In this document: positions 35,100 through 45,490 of the stretch, piece by piece
How positions within the stretch are numbered: the first letter of the stretch is position 1
How the letters are laid out: the number at the start of each line of letters is the position of its first letter
Source: Ifrita kowaldi
Taxonomy: Eukaryota > Chordata > Aves > Passeriformes > Cinclosomatidae
Length of the DNA: 64,000 nt
NCBI GenBank assembly: GCA_013398055.1
Contig: VZRS01009488.1
Coordinates: 124,001-188,000, forward strand
Reading direction: 5' to 3'
Position numbers and translations under genes: made by a program
Notes under the pieces: model-generated
Database searches by the model: none
Told to the model about the DNA's origin: nothing
Seen by the model: the letters and a program-made list of their open reading frames with translations, nothing else

Positions 35100-35340
35100 G
35101 GTTTTACTGCTCAGGAAAGCCCTCTTCTATAAACACCCAATAAATGAGTTAGAGGCTAAATAAAACACCCCATATACTGTAGAGTTGAGACCAACAATCC
35201 TAAATGAGCAAACATTTCCGAAGGAATAACTCTGCTTGGTGTCAATTTATGTTAATGTTGTACATGATTGAACCCATTAGAGCAAATAGCCAGTAATAAG
35301 AACGCAGATACACCACAAACTAATTGCATTAGAGGCTAAC
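35100..35340. promoter_or_regulatory. AT-rich island, candidate conserved non-coding element
   Basis: A stop-dense AT-rich segment with CAATAAATGAGTTAGAGGC near 35138, GTCAATTTATGTTAATG near 35240 and ACAAACTAATTGCATTAGAG near 35315. It also holds an internal echo: TTAGAGGCTAA occurs near 35149 and again near 35329. It has no repeat signature. Composition and homeodomain-like cores suggest a regulatory element, but conservation is untested. Confidence 0.35.
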
Positions 35341-35676
35341 AGGGCTCTGCCTCTCCTGCTCCTGTCACTGCTCAGCTCCTTGGGCTGCAGCCAGCACCAT
35401 GTGCAAGGTGCCCTGTAGTCTCCAGAGGTGTTGGTGGATCGGGATCAAGGCTCAGCAGAAGAGCTGGGGGATGTTCAGAGCCTCCTGCTGCATTATCTCT
35501 GTTCAATTTGTGTTTCCAGAGGGTGAGGGGATGTGGAAGAGGGGTTTGGCTGGCTCTGGAGAAGGCTTGGTAAAGCACAGAGAAGCAGGATGGGTTCTCT
35601 CTAGGGGACAGCACAAAGTGGTCAGATGACAACCTCTGCCCAAAACACAGCTGGCCCACTTTGAGAGAGGCTCAGA
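35341..35676. other. Unique spacer
   Basis: No gene recognised. The part from about 35520 could be a degraded 5' extension of the CR1 that follows, but I could not align it by eye. Confidence 0.35.
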
Positions 35677-35899
35677 GTAGATATTGGGAAGGAATTGTTC
35701 CCTGGGAGGGTGGGCAGGCCCTGGCACAGGGTGCCCAGAGCAGCTGTGGCTGCCCCTGGATCCCTGGCAGTGTCCAAGGCCAGGTTGGACGGGGCTTGGA
35801 GCAGCCTGGGACAGTGGAAGGTGTCCCTGCCCATGGCAGGGGTGGCACTGGATGAGATTTAGGGTCTCTTCCAACCCAAACCATTTGGGGATTCCCTGA
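35677..35899 (+). mobile_element. CR1 LINE fragment, type A
   Basis: The fragment reads TAGATATTGGGAAGGAATTG, CCTGGCACAGGGTGCCCAG near 35719, GTGTCCAAGGCCAGGTTGG near 35771 and GGTGTCCCTGCCCATGGC near 35820. It ends CCATTTGGGGATTCCCTGAT. It is nearly the same as the copies at 19945 and 47330, so these probably derive from one young subfamily. Confidence 0.92.
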
Positions 35900-36169
35900 T
35901 ATGATTTTAGGGGTGTGAAGCAGAGGCTGCAGCAGCACCATCACCAAAGCACTGCCTCGCTCCCAGCACCAGATCCACCCCCGGCTGCATCTCCCTGGCA
36001 GCATTCAAGGGCCCAGACTCCCCCAAACACCTTTGAGCCAGAGACAGGAGCTTAACAACCACACTTATTCTCCCATGATCAGGGTCTGGCTCCTGTGAAG
36101 CACCAGACTTCCCAGTGACATTCCTGTGACACCATTCCTGGGAGCCCAGGCAGGTGGGCCAGCACAAGA
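35900..36169. other. Unique spacer
   Basis: Nothing recognised. Confidence 0.35.
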
Positions 36170-36450
36170 GCGGTGCTTACTCAGTCCAGAGCTGTTCCCA
36201 GGCAACTTTTCGACTTAGCAATGCACATGAACATATTTTACATGTAAACTGGGCAATTAAGAAGGCAAATGTTTTAAAATACGAGGATTTATTGGCATAA
36301 AATTCGCCATCTATCAGCGGTGCATAAATAGTTTTACATAAAAAGCCATCTGGAAACAGGTTGTTTGTCATATTTGTTCAGTTACAACTTGCTGGTTTCT
36401 AGGCTGTGCCTCCCTCATTAGCTGTCAAGACAGTTTGACGTGGCTGATGA
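36170..36450. promoter_or_regulatory. AT-rich island, best candidate conserved non-coding element
   Basis: Roughly 280 bp with CATATTTTACATGTAAACTG near 36232, ATTTATTGGCATAAAATTCG near 36287 and GGTGCATAAATAGTTTTAC near 36319. CTGTCAAGACAGTTTGAC near 36422 contains the imperfect palindrome CTGTCAAGACAG. Frames are closed throughout, there is no repeat signature, and the sharp composition change at both edges sets it apart. HOX/PBX-like and MEF2-like words are dense. I rank this first among the candidate enhancers, on inference alone. Confidence 0.4.
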
Positions 36451-39400
36451 GAGGTGGATGTATATAAAATCCTGGATGTACTTGGAATTCTGCACGGTGC
36501 ATGAATATTAACTTGGGTTTCTGGGTAGCTGCACTGTTTCACACAGCCCGGACAAGCTCTGCACTGGAATTCCTCTGTGAGGAAAAAGCAGGCTGGGAAA
36601 TTGCTCTTTACACCAGGTCTGGCTGGAAATACTTGTGGTCAGGTCTAGGAATGTTTGACCCTCCTGGCATCAGTGGAAGGGTCTGAGGGTGGGAATGATG
36701 CTGGCAATCATTGATTCTGGGAAAGGGAGAGCACACGGATCCTCACTGCCACAGGAACACACAACCCAAACACGGGATGGAGCATTTTCCTGTGTCGAGG
36801 ACACACCCAGCCTCACATGGCTGCTGTTTCCAGCCAGCCCGGGATAAAGCAGCACAGGTTGTATCCTCGGAAGGGGTGCTGGAGGTGTCCCCCCGGGCTC
36901 TGGGCTGTCCCCAGGGGCTGCCAAGGCCTCCTGTGCCCGCTGCAGCCACAGACAGCACCCGGAGTCACAGCATGGAGCCAACAGCCACCGGCTTTTCCTG
37001 ACATTTGCCGTCTCCCTTGGTTTGGGTAATGAGATCCCTGTTTTTAAATGTCAGCTCTCACGAGGTGATGCTATTGTATTTAGCTCCGTGCCCTTCTCCT
37101 GATTCCAAAACACTTGGCAGAGTTACTATAAATAACCCAATAACAAGAGCCAAACGAGTGCTTACAGAGCTGGGAGTCAGTGCTGGGATAGCAGGGAGAG
37201 CTTCAGGAGCGCTGCCTGCTGCAGGGGGGACAACGGGCCCTTCCCACAGCAGGGCTGGGGGGACAGGGCTGCCGAGGGGGACAGGGGACAGGGACATCTG
37301 CTCTGTGGGAGGCAGGAGGGTGGCTCAGCCACAAGCTGGCATGGCCAGGTGCTCGTGTCCTTGGCCAAGACCTCCAGTATCTCCCAGCCCAGATGCCCCA
37401 GTACAATGAGGCAATTCCCTCTGCCACCCCTCCCTTTGACTCAGCTCCTTGTTCCTTGCTCCAGCCTGGAACCAGGGGGATTTCATCCCGGGGAGTTGCC
37501 TGGGCTCTGTCTCTACTCCCTGGGACAGCAACCCAGCTCGTTCCTCTTGTCCTACCACAGGTGTCACTTTCTAAACTGAGGGGAGAAAAATCCTGCACAG
37601 CAGAGGCTGCCTCTAACCCTTCAAAACTCACACCCCTCGAGTTATTTGGACCTCAGGGTGCTGTCAGCTGCCAGCATTTGCCTGGGCCACCATGTCCTTG
37701 TGCCGCCTGGATGTCACAGTGAGCACCGTGCAGATGTGGTGAGGTTGTGAACCAGCTGCAGGTCACTCCCAGGAGCCTCCTGGGCCACCAGACCACAGCT
37801 GGGGAACCAGGGACCTGCACAGACATGGACAATGCTTTGTGAGGCTGGAGAAGTCCCACAGAAGATGCTCCATCCCCTGCTGGGGCTGTGCGTTGCCCTG
37901 GCAGTGAGGCTCTGTGCCCTTTGTAGAGCCCAGAAGCACTGACATGGATTTTTGGTGCTGGCAGGAAGGTGTCAGCAATGGGATGTTGCCCTTCACTGGC
38001 AGAGGGGATGCATTTTACCCTGGGGAGGTGCATTTGCTACTTTCTCTTGGCTTCTTTAATACGCTGGGACCTGCAGCTGCACTGACACTCAGCCCTCCTG
38101 TGTCAAGCTGGAGCTGGGTGATGCTCCTACCTCTGCAAAGGGGTTTGAGGTACAAACCACAGAATAAGAGAGGTTCCATGGGTCCCTATTCCCTGAGCAG
38201 ATCCTCAGGAAGAGCTTCAGGATGTTACCGGGCTGTTTTGATTGTCCCCTTTGCAGAGGCAGCATAACTTTGATCACTTCAGCAGCATGAACTGACCTGA
38301 GAATGGCTCAACAACAGGGCAGGATGCACTGGGATCTCTCCCTGATGGGCTCTGCTGTTGTTTCTTTGAGGGGAACTAAAGATGAATGTTCAAACATGGG
38401 CTCAGAGGCATTTCAGAGGAGAGATGTTACTTACCTGCACCATGCTATCGAAGAACAGTTTATTTTTTATCACCAGGGCCAATCCCACCAGAGAACCGCC
38501 CACACTCTGACATGTCTGAGCCCTTTAGGATGAGGAAGGATGAGTGACACCACCTTTCCCAGGCTCCCAGGCAGGATGAAACCCCAGGAAGAAGCTGGGG
38601 GAAGCAGAGAGCCTTCAGCAGCCACCTCCAGATCCTGGCTCACCAATTAACAATAACCCATACTAATTAGCAATTACCCCCTGGCTCAGCTCATCCAAGC
38701 TCTCCAGCAGCGAGTCCCAGAGCAGATTCCAGGTAAAGGGAATGGCTTTATCTATGAAGCTGCTCCTGGGGTTGTTAACCATGGAGCAGCTCTATCTGGG
38801 CACTTTATGGCTGTCACTGCATCCCACTGCACAGCGAGGGCTGGGCTGGAATGCAAACCTCTCCTTCCATGAGATTCTCCATCAGCTGCAGAATCAGACA
38901 CAACTGCACTGCACAAACCAGCTCTCGGGGTGCTGTCAGGCAGGAGGCCAGTGGGATACAGCCAGCCCACAAATACGAACTACTGCTTCTCACAGGCAGC
39001 TGAGGAGTGGCTTTTGCTTGGCCAGATTCCCAAACCCCTGAAGATTTTAGGAATTTTGCTCTGTTTTTCACTGGTACAGCCTCAGGTTGGTGACCTGTAA
39101 AACAAGGGGTGCAGCTCCCAGGTTAGAGAGAAGGCTGGAAAAAAGGCTGAAGGGCTTCCTCGGATCCTGGAGTGGAAACTCCTCCTGTTTCAGAGCAGTA
39201 ACGATTTCTAACAATTAAGAAGCAATTAAGGCGTCCCCCACCAAGAGCACCTGAACTGTGGGTGCTGCAGCAGGAGTGACACTGCTGTTCCAGTCTGAGG
39301 CTGTAAAACATGCTGGGCTGAGCACATAAACGTGGCAGTGGAGTATTTGTGCTGCAGGTTTCCTGAAATACCTTCACAGGGTCAAAAAACCTTGAGAATC

Positions 39401-40203
39401 CTTAACTCCACTTCCATACAGAGAGGCAGAGGAGCAGTGGGAATTGGCTGTGGATTTTTAGTGTCCACATCAGCTCTCCAGCAGCAGATAAGGGAATAAA
39501 TGAATTGTGAACTGGTTCAGTGGCTAGATATCAACAATTAAGTAGCTTGAGATCTGCAGAAAAAGAGGAGCATCTAATAGGAGCATTGATTACTGACAGT
39601 GTGAGCCTCTAAATACTTTGTGCTGCTGCTTGCAGCGGTGCAAACCTCTCCAGTTCCTGACATCTCATCTCCCTGGGCTACTCTTTTTTTGTTGTTTATA
39701 TTCAGCAACAGAGAAAAAAGCCCACGGCATCAGTGGAGACAGCAAAGGTCTTGGCAGGTCACCTCTGCACAGCCACGTACATGCCTTAGACCCCGGTCAG
39801 GCAGCAAACCCTCGTCTCCCCCAGGCTGCTGAGATGTGGAGAAGCTTCCTGAGTCTCTAATGTGACATGAAACCACCAAATCTCCCTTCTCTCCCCGAGC
39901 TAATAAGGGGCAAGGGGGCAAAAGCACAGGTATTAATGCAGCAGGCTGACAAACACGCTGCTGACAGCAGCGGAATGGGAAAAACCGCAGAGGGAGCGGA
40001 ATAAGAACCCAGGCAGGAGTTCATAAAGGCTGAGAGCATTCACACGGCTCTGCAGAATGGATGTGCCACTGGCTCCTTCCTGCCCGGGCCTGGGCAGGAG
40101 GGGACACGCTGGTTTTGGGGCTGTCTCAGCCTCTCTGCAGCCCTCTGGGCAGTGCCAGCTGGTGACAGGCAAAGCCCAGCATGGAATGGGGATAATGGGA
40201 TAG
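36451..40203. other. Unique DNA; contains a 14-bp inverted repeat
   Basis: About 3.75 kb with no gene or named repeat. At 38130-38143 and 38246-38259 lie perfect 14-bp inverted repeats (CCTCTGCAAAGGGG and CCCCTTTGCAGAGG), listed separately. A small AT-rich patch (CAATTAACAATAACC, ACTAATTAGCAATTACC) sits near 38643-38680. Open frames at 37000-37720 and 39618-39860 have no domain. Confidence 0.45.
38130..38259. repeat. 130-bp unit bounded by 14-bp inverted repeats
   Basis: CCTCTGCAAAGGGG (38130-38143) and its exact reverse complement (38246-38259) enclose 102 bp. Just inside the left arm, GGTTTG-AGGTA-CAAACC forms a second small hairpin. No target duplication flanks the unit, so evidence for a terminal-inverted-repeat transposon is weak. 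It could equally be a structured RNA or chance, though 14 exact bases at this spacing is unusual. Confidence 0.5.
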
Positions 40204-40267
40204 GGATGTTGGAATTAGCTGATCTTTAAAGTCCCTTCCAGCCAAAACCATTCTGTGGTTCTGTGAT
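40204..40267 (+). mobile_element. CR1 3' tail remnant
   Basis: The fragment shows GATGTTGGAATTAGCTGATC, TTTAAAGTCCCTTCCAGCC and AAAACCATTCTGTGGTTCTG then TGAT, a type A terminus of about 64 bp ending in CR1 octamers. Confidence 0.8.
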
Positions 40268-41147
40268 CCCAGCCAGGTCAGCAGCACCACGAGTCTTTGC
40301 CCAGAAGTCAGTGCAAACAACAGTCACTGCAGAGGTCCAGAAACCTCAATTTTTTCTGTGTTTTTAGGCACCATTACTGCTGCTTTCCATGGTGGCAGAG
40401 GCTCTGGAAGCCCCCTGAGGTGGTGTTTTTGCAGCATGCCCCAAGCTGTAAGCACAGCTCATCTCAAAAAAGAGCAGATTCTAATACAAGGTTTTGGGGC
40501 AGAGGTTTTGAGAGCTTCAGCTGAGTAAATACCCCAACACTGAGGCCTTTAACCAGAGTGGTGCTCAGAGCAGCTCCCAATCAGCCTTTTCCCTTGGTTA
40601 CTCCAGCAGGCTCCAGGACACAGCGGGAGTGACAGAGCAGCTTCATGGACAGACTAGTGAGAGCAGCACTTTAACCTCTCAGGGCAAATTCATAATTCAG
40701 TACCAGGATTAATAGCATGTATCACATTTAAAGCCCTTAATATATGTGGCCAGGCAGATTAGCAGATGAATATGAAATCAGTGCCCTAGCAGCAGGCACG
40801 AATTATTCAGGGACTGACTGTCCTGCCCTGCAACAAGCAGCAGAGCCAGGGAGGGGCCTTCGGGTGGGCCAGGACTATGGAGCACCCATAAATCTGTACC
40901 CAGCCCATGCCCAGCACAAAGAAACCCAGTCCTACAGGGCTGAGCAGGGGCGAGGAATATCAGTGATTAGAATCTAGAGAGCTCTGTGTTTTCCAGAGCC
41001 CTGTGAATTCCAGGGTCCAACCAGCACATCCCAGAGAACCAATTCCCACATTTCAGCCAAAGGACACACAGCAGCAGGGAGAGGCTGTGCCTTTCTCTGG
41101 GATCATCTGAATTCAGCAGTGTCCAGAGGATGAGTTTGGTGATGGAA
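40268..41147. other. Unique spacer
   Basis: No gene or repeat was recognised. A short AT-rich patch at 40680-40815 (TAAAGCCCTTAATATATGTG, GGCACGAATTATTCAGGG) could be regulatory. Confidence 0.35.
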
Positions 41148-41273
41148 GTGTCCAAGGCCAGGCTGGACGGGGCTTGGAGCACCCTGAGATAGTGGAAGGT
41201 GTCCCTGCCCATGGCAAGGGGTGGGATGGGCTTTAGGATCCCTTCCAACCCAAACCATTCTATGATTCTGTGT
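41148..41273 (+). mobile_element. CR1 3'-end fragment, type A
   Basis: It starts at GTGTCCAAGGCCAGGCTGG and runs through GGTGTCCCTGCCCATGGC near 41200 to CCAAACCATTCTATGATTCTG. It has the cleanest CR1 terminus in the window. A reversed copy of the same region begins 193 bp downstream. Confidence 0.93.
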
Positions 41274-41465
41274 TTTCTGAACTTACAGAGTTGGGGGTGA
41301 AGATCCCTGCTGGGGGGGAAGGCAGGAAACTCCGGGCTCCTGCTGCACAGCCACAGCTCTGATCCCAGGCAGTTCATTCAGTAACGCTGGGCTTAAATGA
41401 GCCTCCCAAAGAACCAGCTCAGCTGGTGACAGCCCAAGGATTTCCAGCATGGATGCACACCCTAA

Positions 41466-41822
41466 AATCACAGAATCATGGAATGGTTTGGGCGGGAAAG
41501 GACCATCTCCTTTCACCCCCTGCCATGGGCAGGGACACCTTCCACTATCCCAGGGTGCTCCAAATCCCGTCCAAGCCAGCCTTGGACACTTCCAGGGATG
41601 CGGCAGCCACAGCTCACAGGGAAGAATTTCTCCTCAATACCCCATCGAACCCTGCCCTCTGCAGTTTGAAGCCATTCCCCCTGGTCCTGGCACTCCAGGC
41701 CCTTGTAAACAGCTCCTCTCCAGATTTCTTCTAGGTCCCCTTCAGGTACTGAAAGGCCACAACAAGGTGACCCCAGAGCCTTCTCTTCTCCAGGCTGGAC
41801 AATCTCAGTTCTCTCAGCTTTT
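41466..41822 (-). mobile_element. CR1 LINE fragment, type A, reversed
   Basis: The plus strand starts ATCACAGAATCATGGAATGG, the reversed octamers, then GCCATGGGCAGGGACACC near 41524 and a shortened middle. It reaches the end of ORF2 near 41770 (CCTTCTCTTCTCCAGGCTGG). The CTGTGCCAGGG block of other type A copies is deleted between about 41608 and 41625. Together with 41148-41273 it forms an inverted pair of roughly 125 bp arms. Confidence 0.9.
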
Positions 41823-42160
41823 AAAAGCACACACCTCCTTCCTCCACCACCTCACCTGTCTGTTTTTCCTCTTGAGCATCCAACAGCTTGAGCTGTGCCA
41901 ACAGCAGTGACCCTACAGCCTCTCTGCTGAGCTTTGGGATCTCAGGATTGGCACAGGCTTGGCCCAAGTGCTTGTTCATGCCCTGGGGCATGGCAGGAGG
42001 GAGATTTCCCCCCTTGAACAGCTTGCAGAGTCAGAAGCATTTTGCACTTTGAGTTTGATGTCAGAGCATGTCTCATACTCTTGGCTTTTTCAACATCATA
42101 TGTAATTCCTGGAAGAAAAAAAATGTCCTTGAGACCCAAGTGCCAAGAGATTGCGAAAAG
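41823..42160. other. Unique spacer
   Basis: Nothing recognised between two CR1 copies. Confidence 0.35.
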
Positions 42161-42450
42161 ATCACAGAATCCTCGAATTCTAGAGTCATTAAGGTTGGAA
42201 AAGACTTCTGAGTCTAACCATTCACTCAGCACTGCCAAGGCCACCACTAACCGTGTCCCCAGGTGCCACATCCACACATTTTTGAAGGCCTTTAAGAACA
42301 ATGACTCCACCACTGCCCTGACCACCCTTCCTCTGAAGGAATTTCCCATTGCATCCAACCTAAACCTCTACTGGCACAGCTTGGGGCCGTTTCCTCTTGT
42401 CCTGTCCCTTGTTCCCTGGGAGCAGAGCCTGACCCCCACCCGGCTGCAGC
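42161..42450 (-). mobile_element. CR1 LINE fragment, type C, reversed
   Basis: The plus strand shows GATCACAGAATCCTCGAATTC, TCATTAAGGTTGGAAAAGAC, CCAGGTGCCACATCCACAC near 42260 and ATCCAACCTAAACCTCTAC near 42353. An open frame of about 330 codons covers this region and continues into flanking DNA and the LTR. It is stop-free by chance and mixes unrelated elements, so it is not a gene. Confidence 0.9.
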
Positions 42451-42834
42451 CAGGGAGGTGTCAGAGAGCTGTAGAAAGATGCAAAGCCCTTCTGCTCCCG
42501 TGTGTCAGGCCACGCTCCCAAGGGGAACACACCTCTGCCTGCCTGCTGCGCAGGGCACACACTTTCCATGAGGGCAGAGGGACCCACCTTGGACCAGCCA
42601 GCCCCAGCAGCACCTTGCAGGCACAGGGAGCAGCTCAGCTCATCCAGCTCCCAAGCATTTTGGCTGCATGGGGGGGGGATGCCAGGACTGCCCCCGCAGC
42701 CCCTGGGTGTGCCGAGCTGTGGGATCAGCTGCACTCCCCTCACATCTGGGACTCTGCTCCACACACCTCAGGGCCCCTCAGCAGAGAGCCGGGGTGGCAG
42801 GGACAGGGCCCAGCCCTCCACACCTTGTTCCCAG
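42451..42834. other. Unique spacer
   Basis: GC-rich spacer, possibly including the degraded start of the CR1 to its left. A 9-bp G run lies near 42671. Confidence 0.35.
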
Positions 42835-43331
42835 CGATGTCTATTGATTTTTGCCTTTTTTTCTTTTATATATTCTCTGTGCTCTTTACACGTGTTTGGA
42901 GCTCTGTAGCCCATATTGCATTCCTAGCTAGTTTTCCCAGTACTTTTCCCTACCCTGCTAGGCAGAAAGACAAAACACATTCCAAAGCCCCTGTCCTATC
43001 TTGGTTCTCCCTGGGAACCAAGGCCTAAAACCAGCTCTTCAGACACATTCTCATCAACAAAGATCAGTTCTGTCTGAGGGGGGAGGATTTAGAAAAGGCT
43101 TGGACTAGGGGGGAATTGCATCACCACTTGTGCTCCTAATTGGTGCTTTTGTGTCAATTATGCTAATTTACCAAACTTATAAAAATGTGTGCACCCCTAT
43201 GGGGTGTGGGCTTTTGTGGAGATTTTTGCATAACTGGAGGCCTCCAATAAAGACCAGCTTTTATATTACCTCCCACACTAATATTATCTCAAAAGTGTGC
43301 GCTGTTTCATTTCTAGGTTCTCAAGGCAGCA
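42835..43331 (+). mobile_element. Solo LTR, TGATGCC family, older variant
   Basis: This solo LTR of about 497 bp runs from CGATGTC to GGCAGCA and is flanked by a 4-bp duplication CCAG (42831-42834 and 43332-43335). The termini are decayed versions of TGATGCC...GGCATCA. In order it shows TATAAAA at 43178-43184, preceded by TTACCAAACT as in the sister copies, AATAAA at 43246-43251, and a U5 ending GTTTCATTTCTAGG. Its U3 is longer and differs from the copies at 43634 and 50806. No internal retroviral sequence is present. Confidence 0.82.
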
Positions 43332-43633
43332 CCAGGACGAGGCCAGCAAGCAGCAGCTGGAAAGCTGGGGTTGCCCAGCTGCAGCGTCCATCCCTGTGGG
43401 TGTGAGTGATCCCTCAGCAGAGCGAGGCTTGTAAACCTTGCTCCTCGCCCCAGCAAACCTTGGTTTGTGTTCCAGTCGCTGCAGGGGATAAAGGAGGTTT
43501 GGTTCAGGTGTGACACACACAGCAGGCACTGTGCAGCAGGCACGGGCTGCTGGGGCTGCCTAATGATGCTCAGGGAGAGCTGGGAGAGGCTCAGACCAAC
43601 CAGGGCAGCAGAAAGGGATCTGCCTCCTCAAAA
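43332..43633. other. Spacer between two solo LTRs
   Basis: The 300 bp between two same-orientation LTRs contains no primer-binding site, polypurine tract, gag, pol or env remnant. The LTRs are therefore two separate insertions and not the ends of one deleted provirus. Confidence 0.6.
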
Positions 43634-44095
43634 CGATGCCTTAGGTTTTAACTTTTATATTTTTCAAATCCTGCACTGCCCAGTGTGTAACTCTGAAGTT
43701 TCTTGTATCCTGTTAATTTCTGCTCTCTCCTGCCAGGCAGACACAACAAAGCCTTGCTGGGCAGACACAACAAAGCCTCTCCGGGCCTGCTCTCCAAGGA
43801 CACCCAGACCGTCCTAGGCCCAAAAAGTATAAACCAAAAGGGCCTCAAAGGGGGGCAAGCTGAGGGGAATGACATCATTAAACTGAAGCTTTAATTGGAG
43901 AATTAACCCTGATATGCAAATGAACCAAACCTATAAAAGTGTGAAGAACTCGTGGCCTGTCTCCATCTCGGGGTCCATCTGGGCAGTGGCCTCTGGCTCC
44001 CCAGGGGTACCTTTGAAGGCCTTTTAAATAAATACCGACCTTTATTCCCTTTCTCCTGTCTGGCCTCTGTTTCTAGGAGGCCTCTTCAGGCAGCA
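43634..44095 (+). mobile_element. Solo LTR, TGATGCC family
   Basis: 462 bp from CGATGCCTTAGG to TTCAGGCAGCA. Landmarks: octamer motif ATGCAAAT at 43914-43921, TATAAAAG at 43932-43939, AATAAA at 44027-44032 and the shared U5 end TCTGGCCTCTGTTTCTAGG near 44059. A tandem of CAGACACAACAAAGCC (near 43738 and 43759) lies in U3. The 4-bp flanks AAAA and AACC do not match, so the target duplication has decayed or the ends are off by a base. It is closely related to 50806-51251, which lies in the opposite orientation. Confidence 0.82.
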
Positions 44096-44732
44096 AACCC
44101 CCTGCCTCACCCTTGGCACTGGGCAAAGGAGGAGCTGCCAGAGGTGTGATGGGCACCCACGGCCTCCCTGCTCCTCATCACTGCCAGGGCTCGTTCATAC
44201 CTGTGAACAAGGAGAGTTTAATTAGGCACCACAAGGAAATGTCCTTCTGCAGCACTGGACTGCACAGCTGAGGCTGGTGTGAGATACTTTTGCAAAGATG
44301 TCCTGTGGGGTGTAAGCAAAGACTCCAAATTTCAGCCATCTGATCACTCCCGAAACTCATAAATCTAAGCAGCAGCAGCTCAGAGAGAAAGGTGAGAAAT
44401 AAAAAAGAGCCACTGAGAGAAAATATCTGTATCTGTGTGACCCTGAGGAGGGTGTAATTGGCACTGATGGGACATGAGGGATTGTCACTGGCTTTTACGG
44501 GGCCACTTTGTTGGTGATCCCAATTCCCGAGATCCATCCCGAGAGCAAACTGGGTTAAATATCCCACAGATTAATTCCTAACTTGGAGTAAGGGCTGTGT
44601 GAATCTGCACCTCTGCTGCACACAAGCCCTTGTGCAGGCTGAGGGCCACACCAGGCTGTGCCTTCGGGACGCGCTGTGTTTGCAGCTGGGAGAGGGAGAG
44701 AGCAAAGCCTGGTCCTGGTGGAGCCAGGCTAG
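44096..44732. other. Unique spacer
   Basis: No gene or repeat was recognised between two LTRs of different families. Confidence 0.4.
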
Positions 44733-45490
44733 TGTTATAAGAATATGATGATTTCGGATGCTAAATTAAATAAAAACGGTTTATTTAACAATTAAAAAAA
44801 CTGGAACCAAAAAGCCCCGAAAAATTAGATAAAAATTGAAGTCCGAGACCCTTCGATCAGAGATTCTTTTTCAGCCGGTTAGGCTATTAAAAACCCGAGC
44901 ATAGCTTTCTTCTCGGCGCAGAGCTGCCCAAAGAAAGGCAGAAAAAGTTATTAAATGGCCTGGTGTCCAGCAGCCCAGGCTCCCTCGTGGCTTGTCCAGA
45001 CGAAAGAGAGAGAGAATTGGAAATCCGGCTTGGGATAAAGGAGGAGTCTCCGCCCCCCTTCACTCCCAGTTCCGCTTCCATGCCTCACAGCGGTTGGTCG
45101 TCTCTTCTCTCAGCTCTGGTGATAGGCTTCTACCTTTTAGCCAATGGCTCGTGGGTTTCTAGGGTTGCTGGCAGCCTCATGGTCTGCCGCGGGGGTTTGA
45201 TTTTATCTAAGACCATGCTCTCATACACTCTGGCTACAAAAACTAGGATTTTGTGCTTACAAGGTATGAGAATTTAGAATATAAGACAGATAACACTAAA
45301 CTACAGCTCTTAAAACTATTTAAACACTCTTAAAACATTTTCATAACTATCTAAAATAAAGGAGTTTGTTAATTCTATATTTTAGTTAGAATAATATTTC
45401 ATTAAAATATTCTTTAATTAGTAATTAGTTAACAACTTTGATACTTGATGAAAGGTGATGCAAAAGTCTTAAAAGGGTTCATGCATAACA
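44733..45490 (-). mobile_element. Solo LTR of a second endogenous retrovirus family, reversed
   Basis: 758 bp with TGTTAT...ATAACA inverted ends and near-matching 4-bp flanks, CTAG (44729-44732) and CTGG (45491-45494). On the minus strand, from its start at 45490, comes a long AT-rich U3, a GGGGGGCGGAG GC-box (plus 45048-45058), a CCAAT box (plus 45016-45020), and AATAAA (plus TTTATT at 44780-44785) near the 3' end. This promoter-then-poly(A) order fits an LTR. No coding remnant adjoins it. The long U3 and different termini separate it from the TGATGCC family. Confidence 0.8.

Noticed and set aside
42042..43028. Open frame of about 330 codons on the plus strand
   Set aside because: It runs through a reversed CR1, unique DNA and the start of an LTR; no domain, and the parts have unrelated origins.
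43332..43633. Deleted provirus between two same-orientation LTRs
   Set aside because: No primer-binding site, polypurine tract or coding remnant in the 300-bp spacer, and the left LTR has its own target duplication.
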